This document shows, in pieces, positions 52,076-61,118 of a DNA stretch of 64,000 nt (positions are counted from its first letter, which is position 1; the number at the start of each line of letters is the position of its first letter). The DNA is from an uncultured Prevotellaceae bacterium. Its GTDB lineage: Bacteria > Bacteroidota > Bacteroidia > Bacteroidales > Bacteroidaceae. Below the pieces are notes generated by a model that did not search any database, had not been told where the DNA came from, and saw only the letters and a program-made list of their open reading frames with translations. Where the stretch lies: positions 50,186-114,185 of the forward strand of contig ONLU01000003.1 in NCBI GenBank assembly GCA_900318795.1. The letters run 5' to 3'. The position numbers were made by a program, and so were the translations under genes.

Positions 52076-53059
52076 TTATTTGACTATCAGGCTCATTCCT
52101 GGGCGCAGACCTTCAAACTTCTCGGTCGGACGGGCTTTTACCTCAAAGGTCTTCAAGTCATACTGACCATTGGCCTTGGTTGCTTTCCACACAGCATACG
52201 AACCCATGTCCTTCATATAGTAGACTTTCATCTCGATGTCCTTATTGAAAGCAGGCACAAAAGCTTTGAATGTCTTGCCGACCTCCAGTCCGTTCAATTG
52301 GTCCTCACGGACATTGAACGTGCCCCACAGGTCGTTCATGACAGCTACACTCATGATGGGTGAACCCGTGCCTACCAGTTCGCCGACCTTGGGGAAGACG
52401 TCTGTCACCTCACCTTCCATCTGGGCTATCTGTACCGTCTCGTGAATATAGGAATTAACCTCCTGAACGGCACCTTTGGCACGACCCACCTGGGCTGCTG
52501 CTGCCATTTTGTCCTCACGGCGGGCTCCGTTGCGGGCCATGTCATACTGGCTTTCAGCTGCTTTGCACTGAGCCTCCATGGCCTTGTAGTTGGCATACAC
52601 TTCATCACGCTTCTGAGCACTGATGACACCTTCGTCAAAAAGTCGCTGGATGCGCTGATACGACTTCTCGGCAATTTCCAGACCAGCCTTAGCCTGTTGC
52701 AACAGGTTGTAGGCACCACGAATCTGTTCCTCACGGGCACCGTTCTGGGCTTTCAGCTCCAAGGCAGCTGCTGCATTCTGGGCACTTTGGGCCTGCTCCA
52801 TCTTGGCACGGACCTCTGGGGCGTCCAAAATTGCCAACGTGTCGCCGACCTTCACATAGTCGCCTTCTTTCACCCGGATTTCAAGAATACGTCCTGGCAC
52901 CTTACTCGACACACGATACTCACTCACTTCAACCTGCCCCTGAATAATCTCAGGATCACGACCCAGGGCGAAGAAACCTATCAAGGCCATAATGGCTACT
53001 GCTGCTGCAAATCCGATGATTGCAAGCAGAATGTTGTTATGTTGGGTTTTTGCTGACAT
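52076..53059 (-). CDS. HlyD-family periplasmic adaptor
   Basis: The 327-residue membrane-fusion protein has one N-terminal helix (IIGFAAAVAIMALIGFFAL), a biotinyl-lipoyl-like domain (VPGRILEIRVKEGDYVKVGDTLAILD), a long coiled-coil hairpin (about 85-200, rich in Gln/Ala/Lys) and the second lipoyl half (GEVTDVFPKVGELVGTGSPI). It should bridge the inner-membrane permeases and TolC. It lies between the TolC gene (46 nt) and the first permease. Confidence 0.93.
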   Translation of the reverse strand: MSAKTQHNNILLAIIGFAAAVAIMALIGFFALGRDPEIIQGQVEVSEYRVSSKVPGRILEIRVKEGDYVKVGDTLAILDAPEVRAKMEQAQSAQNAAAALELKAQNGAREEQIRGAYNLLQQAKAGLEIAEKSYQRIQRLFDEGVISAQKRDEVYANYKAMEAQCKAAESQYDMARNGARREDKMAAAAQVGRAKGAVQEVNSYIHETVQIAQMEGEVTDVFPKVGELVGTGSPIMSVAVMNDLWGTFNVREDQLNGLEVGKTFKAFVPAFNKDIEMKVYYMKDMGSYAVWKATKANGQYDLKTFEVKARPTEKFEGLRPGMSLIVK

Positions 53060-53092
53060 AATGCTTATATCTTAATCTTCAATAATTATTGT

Positions 53093-53124
53093 CAATGTTC
53101 AAAGTTCAATGTTCAAAGTTCAAG
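53093..53124. repeat. TTCAAAG/TTCAATG repeats at the end of the TolC gene
   Basis: Alternating CAATGTTCAAAGTT units run through the last codons of the TolC-like gene and into the gap before the HlyD-like gene. The TolC C-terminus (LNFEH and stop) is encoded by them. Confidence 0.8.
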
Positions 53125-54626
53125 GTGCCCAGTGCCTTCTTCAGGTTCACCTGACTCAACTTGACGTCTATCTCAGCGTCAATCTTCTGCGACTGTGCCT
53201 GCAGCCATGCAGTCTGGGCTTCCATCACAGTGGTTGTCGAGATGACACCTTCACGGAATCCAAGATTAGCCGTACGCAGGTTCTCATCTGCCTTCTGTGT
53301 ACTGGTCTGAGCCAAGGCAAGTTTCTTGTTGGCTTCATCCACACGGAAGGCGCTCTGGTTCACCTGCAGTTCTATTTTCTCGCGAGCTTCGTCCATCTCA
53401 AGGCGGGCTATGGCTGTAGCGCCTTTCGATGCACGCACCTTATAAGCTACATCACCCCAGTTCCATATGGGTATGCGTACCAGCACACCGATATTCCACA
53501 CACCAGCGAGCTTACGCTGGAAACCGTTGAACACATTCGGATTGGACATGGCATAACCGCCGGTCAGCAACACCTGAGGCAGATTGCCTGCCTTCAGCAA
53601 GTTCGTGACCTGATGACTGATATCCACCATGTTCTGCAGCTGCTTCAGTTCGGGACGATTCTCCTTCACCTGCTCCATATTGACTACGGGCTTTTCCTGG
53701 TCCACTGACAACTCTTTGTTCTCTTCGTCTGCCAGCGTCACCTGCTCGGCAAGAGGGAGACCACAGAGCTGGCAAAGGAGCATTCGCGACAGCACCAAAC
53801 CGTCGTTCACCTTGGTCAGCATCATCTCTGCCTCATTGACCTTCACTGCCACACTCAGGCCTTCTGAGCGCGTGGCAACACCCTCACGAATCATCTTCTG
53901 CACGTCGCTATCCAATTTCCGGACCAGGTCAAGGTAGGCTTCTGCCAGTTTCTGTTTGTGACGCAAGGAAACCACCTGCCAGTAAGCCTGGTCAATGGTG
54001 TACAACGTAAGTTGTCGCTTGCTTTCTGCAGAATTGGCAGCAAGCTCTTCGCCCAAGTCTGCCATCTTGTTCATAGCCACAATGGCACCACCCATGAATA
54101 CGGGTTGTGTCAGCATGACTGCTCCGGCAAACATGTTTCGTGTATCAGTATGAAGGGCATCTACGACTCTCTGTCCGAAGCCATTGCCCAAACTGCCCAA
54201 TTGTCCCATCACACTACCCAACTGCTGTTGTAACGCCTCAGGAGTGATGCCGAGCATGCCCAAAGACTGCCAAGTAGCCGGTGGGATCTGTCCCATGGCC
54301 TCCTTAGCCTGACCGCCAGCAGCCGTTGACAGTGTAGTACCCACGTTGGGCAATGCCGACTTCTGGTCATCACTCAGCAGCGAAATCTCCTTGCTCGTCC
54401 ACTCGTAGCCGCCAAGGGCACTAATGTGCGGCAAATATTTGGTACGTGCCGACTTGCGCAGATTGGCAGCAACTTCCTGCTTGACGCGGGCCACACTCAT
54501 CTGCTTGTTGTTGCGTAGTGCCATTGCACGGCAACTGTCAAGCGTAAGCAGTCGCTGTGCTTCTGCTTCCTGAGTAATTCCTGCAGTCAATAGGATGATA
54601 CCAATGCCTATGATTCTGTTTCTCAT
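53106..54626 (-). CDS. TolC-family outer-membrane efflux protein
   Basis: The 506-residue product has a signal peptide (MRNRIIGIGIILLTAGITQEAEA) and the two long coiled-coil repeats of outer-membrane efflux proteins (LDSCRAMALRNNKQMSVARVKQE at the start of the first). An extra segment of about 60 residues (GQIPPATWQSLGMLGITPEALQQ region) widens the first half. The frame is open to 54719, but the ATG at 54626 is the one followed by a signal peptide and gives a 4-nt gap to the coiled-coil gene. Short repeats encode its last residues. Confidence 0.9.
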   Translation of the reverse strand: MRNRIIGIGIILLTAGITQEAEAQRLLTLDSCRAMALRNNKQMSVARVKQEVAANLRKSARTKYLPHISALGGYEWTSKEISLLSDDQKSALPNVGTTLSTAAGGQAKEAMGQIPPATWQSLGMLGITPEALQQQLGSVMGQLGSLGNGFGQRVVDALHTDTRNMFAGAVMLTQPVFMGGAIVAMNKMADLGEELAANSAESKRQLTLYTIDQAYWQVVSLRHKQKLAEAYLDLVRKLDSDVQKMIREGVATRSEGLSVAVKVNEAEMMLTKVNDGLVLSRMLLCQLCGLPLAEQVTLADEENKELSVDQEKPVVNMEQVKENRPELKQLQNMVDISHQVTNLLKAGNLPQVLLTGGYAMSNPNVFNGFQRKLAGVWNIGVLVRIPIWNWGDVAYKVRASKGATAIARLEMDEAREKIELQVNQSAFRVDEANKKLALAQTSTQKADENLRTANLGFREGVISTTTVMEAQTAWLQAQSQKIDAEIDVKLSQVNLKKALGTLNFEH

Positions 54627-54630
54627 TCCT

Positions 54631-55500
54631 TTATTTATTAAAAGTGAAATTGCGTTGTCCGATAGCCTGCCCGTCGCAGAATATGCTGACATTGTACTGT
54701 CCACCGCCCAAATACTCATTCACGGTCCAGTAAAGTGTCTGGCTGATTTCCTCGCCCGTATACTCCACGTCTTTCTTCATGGACCATGTCAGTTGCTTAC
54801 CGGCATAGGCAAAAGTCCCGCCGCCATCCAGCACTTCACCCTCAGGGGGCATCACGCGGACATAGAAGGTACGCATGCCGTTCTTGGCTGTGACATTCTT
54901 GGTGACAGTGAAACTGACTGCCAGCGAACGGGCATTCTTCATGTACTTTTCCGTCTTACCTTTCTTGCTGAGCGGAGTCAGCGTGATATTGGTAGCATCA
55001 AGCTGTGCGGCAATAGCCACTTTCTCTGACAGGGAAGCCTTCTCAGTGGTCAGCGCCTGATTTTGCTGATTGCTCTGCTCCAACTCGGAACGTACGCGAT
55101 CGTTCTCTGCCACAAGACTCTCGTTGAGCCGATTGAGCGAGTCTATCTGTAGTACATAGGAGCGTATGACAGCTCGTACTGTAGCCAGTTCTTTCTTCAG
55201 TCGCGTAATCTCAGCCACATCGTTGGTGTGCGTCTTTTTCAGTTCGTCAAGCAACTTTTGGGTACGCGCCTGCTCAGCCGTTAGTTGTTCTATGATACTG
55301 TCGTTCTTGATATAGGTCTTCATCTCACTGTATTGGGCAGCAAAGTTCTGGTATTCCTTCTCCATCTCCTGTTTGTCCAAAGCAGCCAGTTCCTGCATAT
55401 CGCGATTGGCCTGTTTCTCTTTCAAGAGACTCCATGCCAGCCAGCCTATACCTGCCAATAATAGCACGATGACAGTAGCAACAATTTTCTTGTTCATCAT
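54631..55500 (-). CDS. Membrane-anchored coiled-coil protein
   Basis: The 289-residue product has an N-terminal helix (VATVIVLLLAGIGWLAWSLL), a long heptad-rich coiled coil (about 30-165) and a C-terminal beta domain (about 175-289, FYVRVMPPEGEVLDGGG... YNVSIFCDGQ). I know similar Bacteroidales proteins only as hypothetical. Two adjacent ATGs (55500 and 55497) are equally possible. It is the first gene of the exporter operon, 4 nt before the TolC-like gene, and may be a periplasmic assembly or spacing factor. Confidence 0.8.
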   Translation of the reverse strand: MMNKKIVATVIVLLLAGIGWLAWSLLKEKQANRDMQELAALDKQEMEKEYQNFAAQYSEMKTYIKNDSIIEQLTAEQARTQKLLDELKKTHTNDVAEITRLKKELATVRAVIRSYVLQIDSLNRLNESLVAENDRVRSELEQSNQQNQALTTEKASLSEKVAIAAQLDATNITLTPLSKKGKTEKYMKNARSLAVSFTVTKNVTAKNGMRTFYVRVMPPEGEVLDGGGTFAYAGKQLTWSMKKDVEYTGEEISQTLYWTVNEYLGGGQYNVSIFCDGQAIGQRNFTFNK

Positions 55501-55533
55501 GTTCTAAAACTCCTATTTTTCGAAAAACTTCTG

Positions 55534-55565
55534 CAAATTTAACCTTTTTCTACGAAATAACCAAG
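55534..55565 (-). promoter_or_regulatory. Promoter of the exporter operon
   Basis: On the minus strand CTTG (complement of 55562-55565), a 20-nt spacer and TAAATTTG (complement of 55534-55541) match the local promoter pattern, 33 nt before the first ATG. Confidence 0.6.
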
Positions 55566-55630
55566 CAAAAATCCAATGTTTTGAATAATTTACCTAATTT
55601 GCATGATAATTAACGAACGACAGCGCACTA

Positions 55631-55644
55631 CGTAAACCTTTACG
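55631..55644. promoter_or_regulatory. Palindrome CGTAAACCTTTACG, possible operator
   Basis: A perfect 6-bp inverted repeat with a 2-bp centre lies 29 nt upstream of the -33 box of the pectin operon. It resembles LacI-family operators (GTAAAC/GTTTAC half-sites). No regulator gene is adjacent. Confidence 0.5.
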
Positions 55645-55673
55645 GGCTTTGGAAGAACAAAACAAAGTGAAAG

Positions 55674-55705
55674 TTTGGAAATTTCATGAGAAAGCCGTAT
55701 CTTTG
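55674..55705 (+). promoter_or_regulatory. Promoter of the pectin operon
   Basis: TTTG (55674-55677), a 20-nt spacer and TATCTTTG (55698-55705) are complete, with a leader of about 40 nt to the ATG at 55749. Confidence 0.8.
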
Positions 55706-55748
55706 CACGTATAAACAAACTACTTAAACAAATATTCCTAATAACTAT

Positions 55749-58700
55749 ATGAAACAAGTATCGATATTACTTCTGCTGATAGCCTCCATACTGACGGCAA
55801 CAGCTGGCGAGAAACCTATCGACCGTAAGGCTTTGATTAAGCGCAACAACCCCGTCGTGACCTCTGTCGACACCCTGGCCTCACTGAGTGTGGGGAATGG
55901 CGGTTTTGCCTTTACTACGGACGTCACGGGTCTGCAGACTTTCCCGGAGCACTATCGCAACGGTGTTCCCTTGGGCACACAGAGCGAATGGGGCTGGCAC
56001 AGTTTCGACAACCCAGAGCAATATCGCATTGAGGAGTCATACCAAATGTATGACTTCGGCCACGGCCATCGCGAGCTATATGCCACCCAGCCCAAAACGG
56101 GACGTGCCAAGGGGGCGGCAGACTGGTATCGCAGCAATCCGCACCGTCTGCACTTAGGCTGCATCGGTCTGGAGATTGAGGGTTTGAAGCCATCAGACAT
56201 CAAGAAACCCCACGAGACACTGGATATGTGGACGGGGAAAATCCATTCATCATTCAAGATCAAGAACACGCCCTATAGTGTCACTACCGTATGCCACCCG
56301 ACGCTCGACCTGATAGGCAGTCAGATAAAAGGTCCGGGAGCGGCCGTCAACCTTCGTTTCCCCTACCCTACGGGTGGACATAGCGATGACGCCTGCAACT
56401 GGCAGGCAGATGACAAGCACCGGACGCAGCTGGTGACCCAGAGCGACCACTCGGCTGTATTGGAGCGCATCATCGACAAAACTGTCTACTACATATCGCT
56501 GCAGTGGAAGGAACCGGCAACCCTCCGCGAGAAACGGAAGAACTACTGGGTGCTGGAGTCCGAAGGCAGCCAACTGACGTTTTGCTGTGAGTTCTTGGAA
56601 AGCGGGAAAGAATTGGCGAAAGAATCGTTTGCTACCGTTGCCGACAAGTCGGCAGCTTATTGGCAACAGTTCTGGCAGACAGGAGGTGTTGTCGATTTCT
56701 CGCACTGCAAGGACAAGCGAGCCAAGGAACTGGAGCGTCGCGTAGTGCTGAGCCAGTGGCTGCTGGCCATCCAGTGCGCCGCTAGCACACCGCCTCAGGA
56801 GACAGGACTGACCTACAACTCTTGGTTCGGCAAATTCCATATGGAAATGATCTGGTGGCACCAGGCATGGCTGCCACTCTGGGGGCACGGCCAGTTGCTG
56901 GATCGCACCCTGCGCTGGTATGAAACGGTAGAACCTATGGCTCGCGAGATAGCCATGCGACAAGGCTTCAAGGGCATCCGCTGGATGAAGATGACCGACC
57001 GCTCGGGCGAGGAAGCCCCCTCCAAGGTGGGAAGTTTCCTAATCTGGCAACAGCCTCACCTTATCTATCTAGCCGAACTGCTCTATAGAAGTGAAAAGTC
57101 AAAGGCTGAAAGAGATAAAATGCTGAAGCGTTATGGACGCCTCATCGATGAGACAGCTATCTTTATGGCCGACTTCGCCACCTACCAGAAGGAGCACGAC
57201 CGCTATATCTTACAGGGCATGATTCCCGCACAAGAGACGCTGAAGGCATCAGAAACATACAATTCACCCTTCGAGCTGTCTTACTGGCACTGGGCTTTGC
57301 AGGTTGCCCAGCAATGGCGCGAGCGCAGAGGACTGGAACGCGAAGCGCTGTGGGACGACATCATCCGGAAACTCTCGCCTTTAGCCAAGGACAGCGAGAA
57401 CCGATATCTGGCTGCCGAGTCGAACATTGAAACCTACAGCGACATCAGGCTCATCAGCGACCACCCGGCCGTACTGGGTGCCGTGGGCATCTTCCCCATG
57501 AGCCGCCTCGTCGAACCACAGGTGATGAAACATACCCAGGAGTGGATATGGGATAACTGGAACTGGGACCACACCTGGGGCTGGGACTATCCGATGGTGG
57601 CGATGAACGCTACCAGGCTGGGAGTACCCGAGAATGCCGTCAGTGCCCTGCTCATGGACAAGCGCACCAACACCTACCTGCCCAACGGACATAACTATCA
57701 GGACCAGCGCCTGCGCTGCTATCTGCCTGGCAATGGCGGTCTGCTGACAGCCATCGCCATGATGTGTGCTGGCTGGGATGGCTGTCAAGAGAAGAATCCG
57801 GGGTTCCCTAAAGACGGCAAGTGGGATGTACGCTGGGAGGGACTTCAACCCCTGCCTGACAACGTTCAGCGACCTATAGCGTTCCCCGGAGCAGAGGGCT
57901 TCGGACGCCACACTACTGGTGGCCGAGGTGGCAAGGTCTATCATGTGACAACCTTGGAAGACAACAACCTGCCTGGTACGCTACGCTGGGCCAATGCTCA
58001 ACAAGGCCCCAAGACCATTGTCTTCGATGTGTCAGGCACCATCTTCCTGAAGTCTCCCCTGCGCTTCACACCCCATACGACTGTCGCCGGGCAGACAGCC
58101 CCTGGCGACGGCATCTGTCTGGCCGACTATCCCGTCATGGTCAGCTCTAACAACATCATCCGCTACATGCGTTTCCGCTTGGGCAACAGAGAAGTGGCCA
58201 ACCATGAGGGCGACGGTTTGGGAGGCAGTCGCTGTCACGATATCATCATCGACCACTGCTCCATCAGCTGGAGCATCGATGAATGCCTGTCCGTCTATGG
58301 CAATCGTGACTTTACCGTCCAGTGGTGCATCGTTAGCCAGAGTCTCAACAATGCCGGACACCAAAAGGGTGCCCACGGCTATGGTGGCAACTGGGGAGGC
58401 AGCGGGGCCTCGTATCATCATAACCTGATAGCCCATCACACTTCGCGCACTCCCCGACTGGGTCCAAGTCCGTTCACTCAGACTGACGAGCGCATGGACC
58501 TGCGCAACAATGTCATCTACAACTGGACAGCCAACGGCTGCTATGGTGGCGAGGGCATGACGGTAAACATCGTCAACAACTACTACAAGCCAGGACCTGG
58601 TACTCCAACAGATTTAAGAGGTATGCGCATTGCAGCCCCCAACATCCGGACCTCGCAATACACCCACCACGACAGTCCCCGTCCGAACGTCTGGGACCGG

Positions 58701-59243
58701 ATGTGGCACGTCTGGGGCAAGTATTACGTCAATGGCAACGTCAACAGCAGATATCCTGAAGTAACGAAGGACAATTGGACGTATGGCATTTACAACCAGA
58801 TCAGTCCCGACGCCAACGACGGCACCTACACGCCAGCCACCAAGGACACCATCCGTTTGGCAAAACCCATGCCCTTCGAACCTGTCACCACACAAACGGC
58901 AGAAGACGCTTATCAGTTAGTCTTAGCCCATGCCGGTGCCAGCCTGCATCGCGACGCATTGGACAACGTCATCGTTCGTGATGTCCGGGAGGGCAAGGCC
59001 TCCTTCACGGGCGAAGGCTGCGACCCAGGCATCATCAATACCCAGAACGATGTGCAGATAGAGGGCGGTCCCTGGCCCGTGCTCAAAAGCAAGCCTGCCC
59101 CTAAGGACACCGACGGCGACGGCATGCCCGATGATTGGGAGCGCCAGCACGGGCTGAACCCCAACGACGCTAACGACGGAAACGACACAGATGCCCAAGG
59201 CTACACCATGCTGGAAAACTACTTAAATGAAATCACTCAATAA
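55749..59243 (+). CDS. Glycoside hydrolase-pectate lyase (PL1) fusion, secreted
   Basis: The 1164-residue product has a signal peptide (MKQVSILLLLIASILTATAG). Residues 25-705 form a beta-sandwich plus an (alpha/alpha)6-toroid glycosidase-like part (FGKFHMEMIWWHQAWLPLW and WNWDHTWGWDYPMVAMNA). I cannot assign its GH family. From residue 711 a pectate lyase begins with AFPGAEGFG and TTGGRGG, then TVAGQTAPGDGICL and IIIDHCSISW, typical of the PL1_2 type. The chain ends with a calcium-binding DTDGDGMPDDWERQHGLNP tail common in Bacteroidetes lyases. One polypeptide could thus cut polygalacturonan and remove a sugar from the product. The reading frame is continuous across the junction. It leads an operon with PL1 and GH3 genes. 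Confidence 0.88.
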   Translation: MKQVSILLLLIASILTATAGEKPIDRKALIKRNNPVVTSVDTLASLSVGNGGFAFTTDVTGLQTFPEHYRNGVPLGTQSEWGWHSFDNPEQYRIEESYQMYDFGHGHRELYATQPKTGRAKGAADWYRSNPHRLHLGCIGLEIEGLKPSDIKKPHETLDMWTGKIHSSFKIKNTPYSVTTVCHPTLDLIGSQIKGPGAAVNLRFPYPTGGHSDDACNWQADDKHRTQLVTQSDHSAVLERIIDKTVYYISLQWKEPATLREKRKNYWVLESEGSQLTFCCEFLESGKELAKESFATVADKSAAYWQQFWQTGGVVDFSHCKDKRAKELERRVVLSQWLLAIQCAASTPPQETGLTYNSWFGKFHMEMIWWHQAWLPLWGHGQLLDRTLRWYETVEPMAREIAMRQGFKGIRWMKMTDRSGEEAPSKVGSFLIWQQPHLIYLAELLYRSEKSKAERDKMLKRYGRLIDETAIFMADFATYQKEHDRYILQGMIPAQETLKASETYNSPFELSYWHWALQVAQQWRERRGLEREALWDDIIRKLSPLAKDSENRYLAAESNIETYSDIRLISDHPAVLGAVGIFPMSRLVEPQVMKHTQEWIWDNWNWDHTWGWDYPMVAMNATRLGVPENAVSALLMDKRTNTYLPNGHNYQDQRLRCYLPGNGGLLTAIAMMCAGWDGCQEKNPGFPKDGKWDVRWEGLQPLPDNVQRPIAFPGAEGFGRHTTGGRGGKVYHVTTLEDNNLPGTLRWANAQQGPKTIVFDVSGTIFLKSPLRFTPHTTVAGQTAPGDGICLADYPVMVSSNNIIRYMRFRLGNREVANHEGDGLGGSRCHDIIIDHCSISWSIDECLSVYGNRDFTVQWCIVSQSLNNAGHQKGAHGYGGNWGGSGASYHHNLIAHHTSRTPRLGPSPFTQTDERMDLRNNVIYNWTANGCYGGEGMTVNIVNNYYKPGPGTPTDLRGMRIAAPNIRTSQYTHHDSPRPNVWDRMWHVWGKYYVNGNVNSRYPEVTKDNWTYGIYNQISPDANDGTYTPATKDTIRLAKPMPFEPVTTQTAEDAYQLVLAHAGASLHRDALDNVIVRDVREGKASFTGEGCDPGIINTQNDVQIEGGPWPVLKSKPAPKDTDGDGMPDDWERQHGLNPNDANDGNDTDAQGYTMLENYLNEITQ

Positions 59244-59262
59244 AAACTAATTATTCACGACA

Positions 59263-61113
59263 ATGAAAAACTTTTTAATGACCCTCATGGGTGCCGTAGC
59301 TCTCTTACCTGCTATGGCCAGTAACAACGTAGCACCTTGGGGCTGGGCTACCTGCTCCGACGAGTCAGGCACCGCTTACATGCTAAACGGTGGAAACTTC
59401 TCGGATGCTACAACCGCCACCCTGACTGCTCTTGGTGACGGCAAGACCGACGATTCGCAAATCAAGCAAGCCATTGCCAAAAACGACATCATCATCTTCG
59501 ACGGTTCCAAAGGCGAGTTCACCATTGGCGAGACCATGAAGATTTCGTCAACGAAGAACAAGACGCTCATCGGCATCAATAATGCCCGACTGTGTACGAA
59601 GTTCTTCCTGACGGACGAGGACAATGCCTACCTGAAGAGTCAGAACCTCGAAGGACTGAGCAGCACCGATCAATACACAGGAACCCTGCCCGATGGCACG
59701 ACCCTGACCTGCGACCGACGGGCCTTCTTCACCAAGAAAGCCATCATGGAACTGCAGTATCAGAAGACAGGAGTCTATTCGCTGCCCAACAAGTCGGGAA
59801 TCTTCCATATCGAGACCTCCAGCGAGAACATCATCATCCGCAACCTCTCGCTCATTGGCCCGGGGGCTGTCGACATCGACGGTGCCGACCTCATCACCAA
59901 TCAGGGCAAGCATGTGTGGATAGACCACTGCACATTCGTAGACTCGCAGGATGGCGCACTGGACAGCAAGGTGTGCGACTGGGCTACCTACACCTACAAC
60001 CATTTCTACTACACCTCGCGCAGCTATTCACATGCCTATACCTGCGGCTGCGGATGGGTGAGCAACCACGAGATGGTGATCCACATGACCTTTGCCTGCA
60101 ACATCTGGGGCAAAGGCTGTATGCGCCGACTGCCACAGGCCGATGACTGCTACATACACCTCGTCAACAACTATCACAACTGTGCAGGCAACAGCGTAGG
60201 CATGACCATCAACAGCTATAGCCGAGCCCTGGTAGAGGGCAACTATGCTGCTGCCGGTGTCAACAAGCCCCTTGATGGCAGTGGTGCCAACCGCAACGTC
60301 ACGGCAAGGGACAATAGTTTCTCAGCTACATCTGTTGGCAATGAGGTAATCATGCCCTATCCATACACAAAGATACCTGCAACCGACGTTCCTGCCGTTC
60401 TGACTGGCAATGAAGGAGCAGGTGCCACCCTGGGCAACGATGCTACCTATATCCTCTCCACCATTCCTACCGTATCCCGTGGTGGGGCAACCTCGACTAC
60501 ACTTTACTACTTTGTCGACGGGCTTGTAGGTACAAATAGCGACGGATTATCGATTATTGAATTCATAGATGGTGCGACTTTGCTATTGAACAAGAGTGAC
60601 AAGGCTTGGTCTAACGGCACATCCATCGTTGCCGATGATGAAAAATACACCTCACTGAAAGTGTCTAACGGTGCAGAGAACATCTTCACCGCCCCCGATG
60701 GAAAGTTGGTGAGTGGCATTACCTTCTATTCATACATCAATGTGAAAGAGGAGAATATTGACTTCACCAAATATCCAGAATATGGCTTCCGCACAAGTTT
60801 CTGGAAAAAGGTTGGGAACCTGACATTCACCGCCACGTCAGACGACGTACAGATTCTCAAGTCTCGAGACCCTGAGGATCCCGACATTGCAACATTCAAG
60901 ATTACTCCCGCAAACGTGGTGAGCTTCACCAACACGGGCGAGCAGGTATGTTTCGTGATGAAAGTTACATACACCGAAGGAGCTACTGGAGTTCCGACGG
61001 TACGCAACTCCCGACCTGCCGACAATGCATATTACACTCTCCAGGGTGTGCGTGTGGACAAGCCGGCCAAGGGCATCTACATCCAGAACGGCAAAAAGAT
61101 TATCATCAAATAA
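59263..61113 (+). CDS. Pectate lyase, PL1 family, secreted
   Basis: The 616-residue product has a signal peptide (MKNFLMTLMGAVALLPAMAS) and a right-handed beta-helix with the PL1 hallmark VWIDHCTF (218-225) and DGALDSK. These enzymes cleave polygalacturonate by calcium-dependent beta-elimination. A beta-rich module of about 200 residues follows the helix. The chain ends in YYTLQGVRVDKPAKGIYI plus a basic tail, the short C-terminal motif of many Prevotella secreted enzymes, reminiscent of a type IX sorting signal. It starts 19 nt after the fusion gene. Confidence 0.92.
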   Translation: MKNFLMTLMGAVALLPAMASNNVAPWGWATCSDESGTAYMLNGGNFSDATTATLTALGDGKTDDSQIKQAIAKNDIIIFDGSKGEFTIGETMKISSTKNKTLIGINNARLCTKFFLTDEDNAYLKSQNLEGLSSTDQYTGTLPDGTTLTCDRRAFFTKKAIMELQYQKTGVYSLPNKSGIFHIETSSENIIIRNLSLIGPGAVDIDGADLITNQGKHVWIDHCTFVDSQDGALDSKVCDWATYTYNHFYYTSRSYSHAYTCGCGWVSNHEMVIHMTFACNIWGKGCMRRLPQADDCYIHLVNNYHNCAGNSVGMTINSYSRALVEGNYAAAGVNKPLDGSGANRNVTARDNSFSATSVGNEVIMPYPYTKIPATDVPAVLTGNEGAGATLGNDATYILSTIPTVSRGGATSTTLYYFVDGLVGTNSDGLSIIEFIDGATLLLNKSDKAWSNGTSIVADDEKYTSLKVSNGAENIFTAPDGKLVSGITFYSYINVKEENIDFTKYPEYGFRTSFWKKVGNLTFTATSDDVQILKSRDPEDPDIATFKITPANVVSFTNTGEQVCFVMKVTYTEGATGVPTVRNSRPADNAYYTLQGVRVDKPAKGIYIQNGKKIIIK

Positions 61114-61118
61114 ACGAT

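Noticed and set aside
60948-61118. Upstream extension of the GH3 frame into the lyase gene
   Set aside because: The extension overlaps conserved codons of the lyase. The ATG at 61119 is followed at once by a signal peptide.
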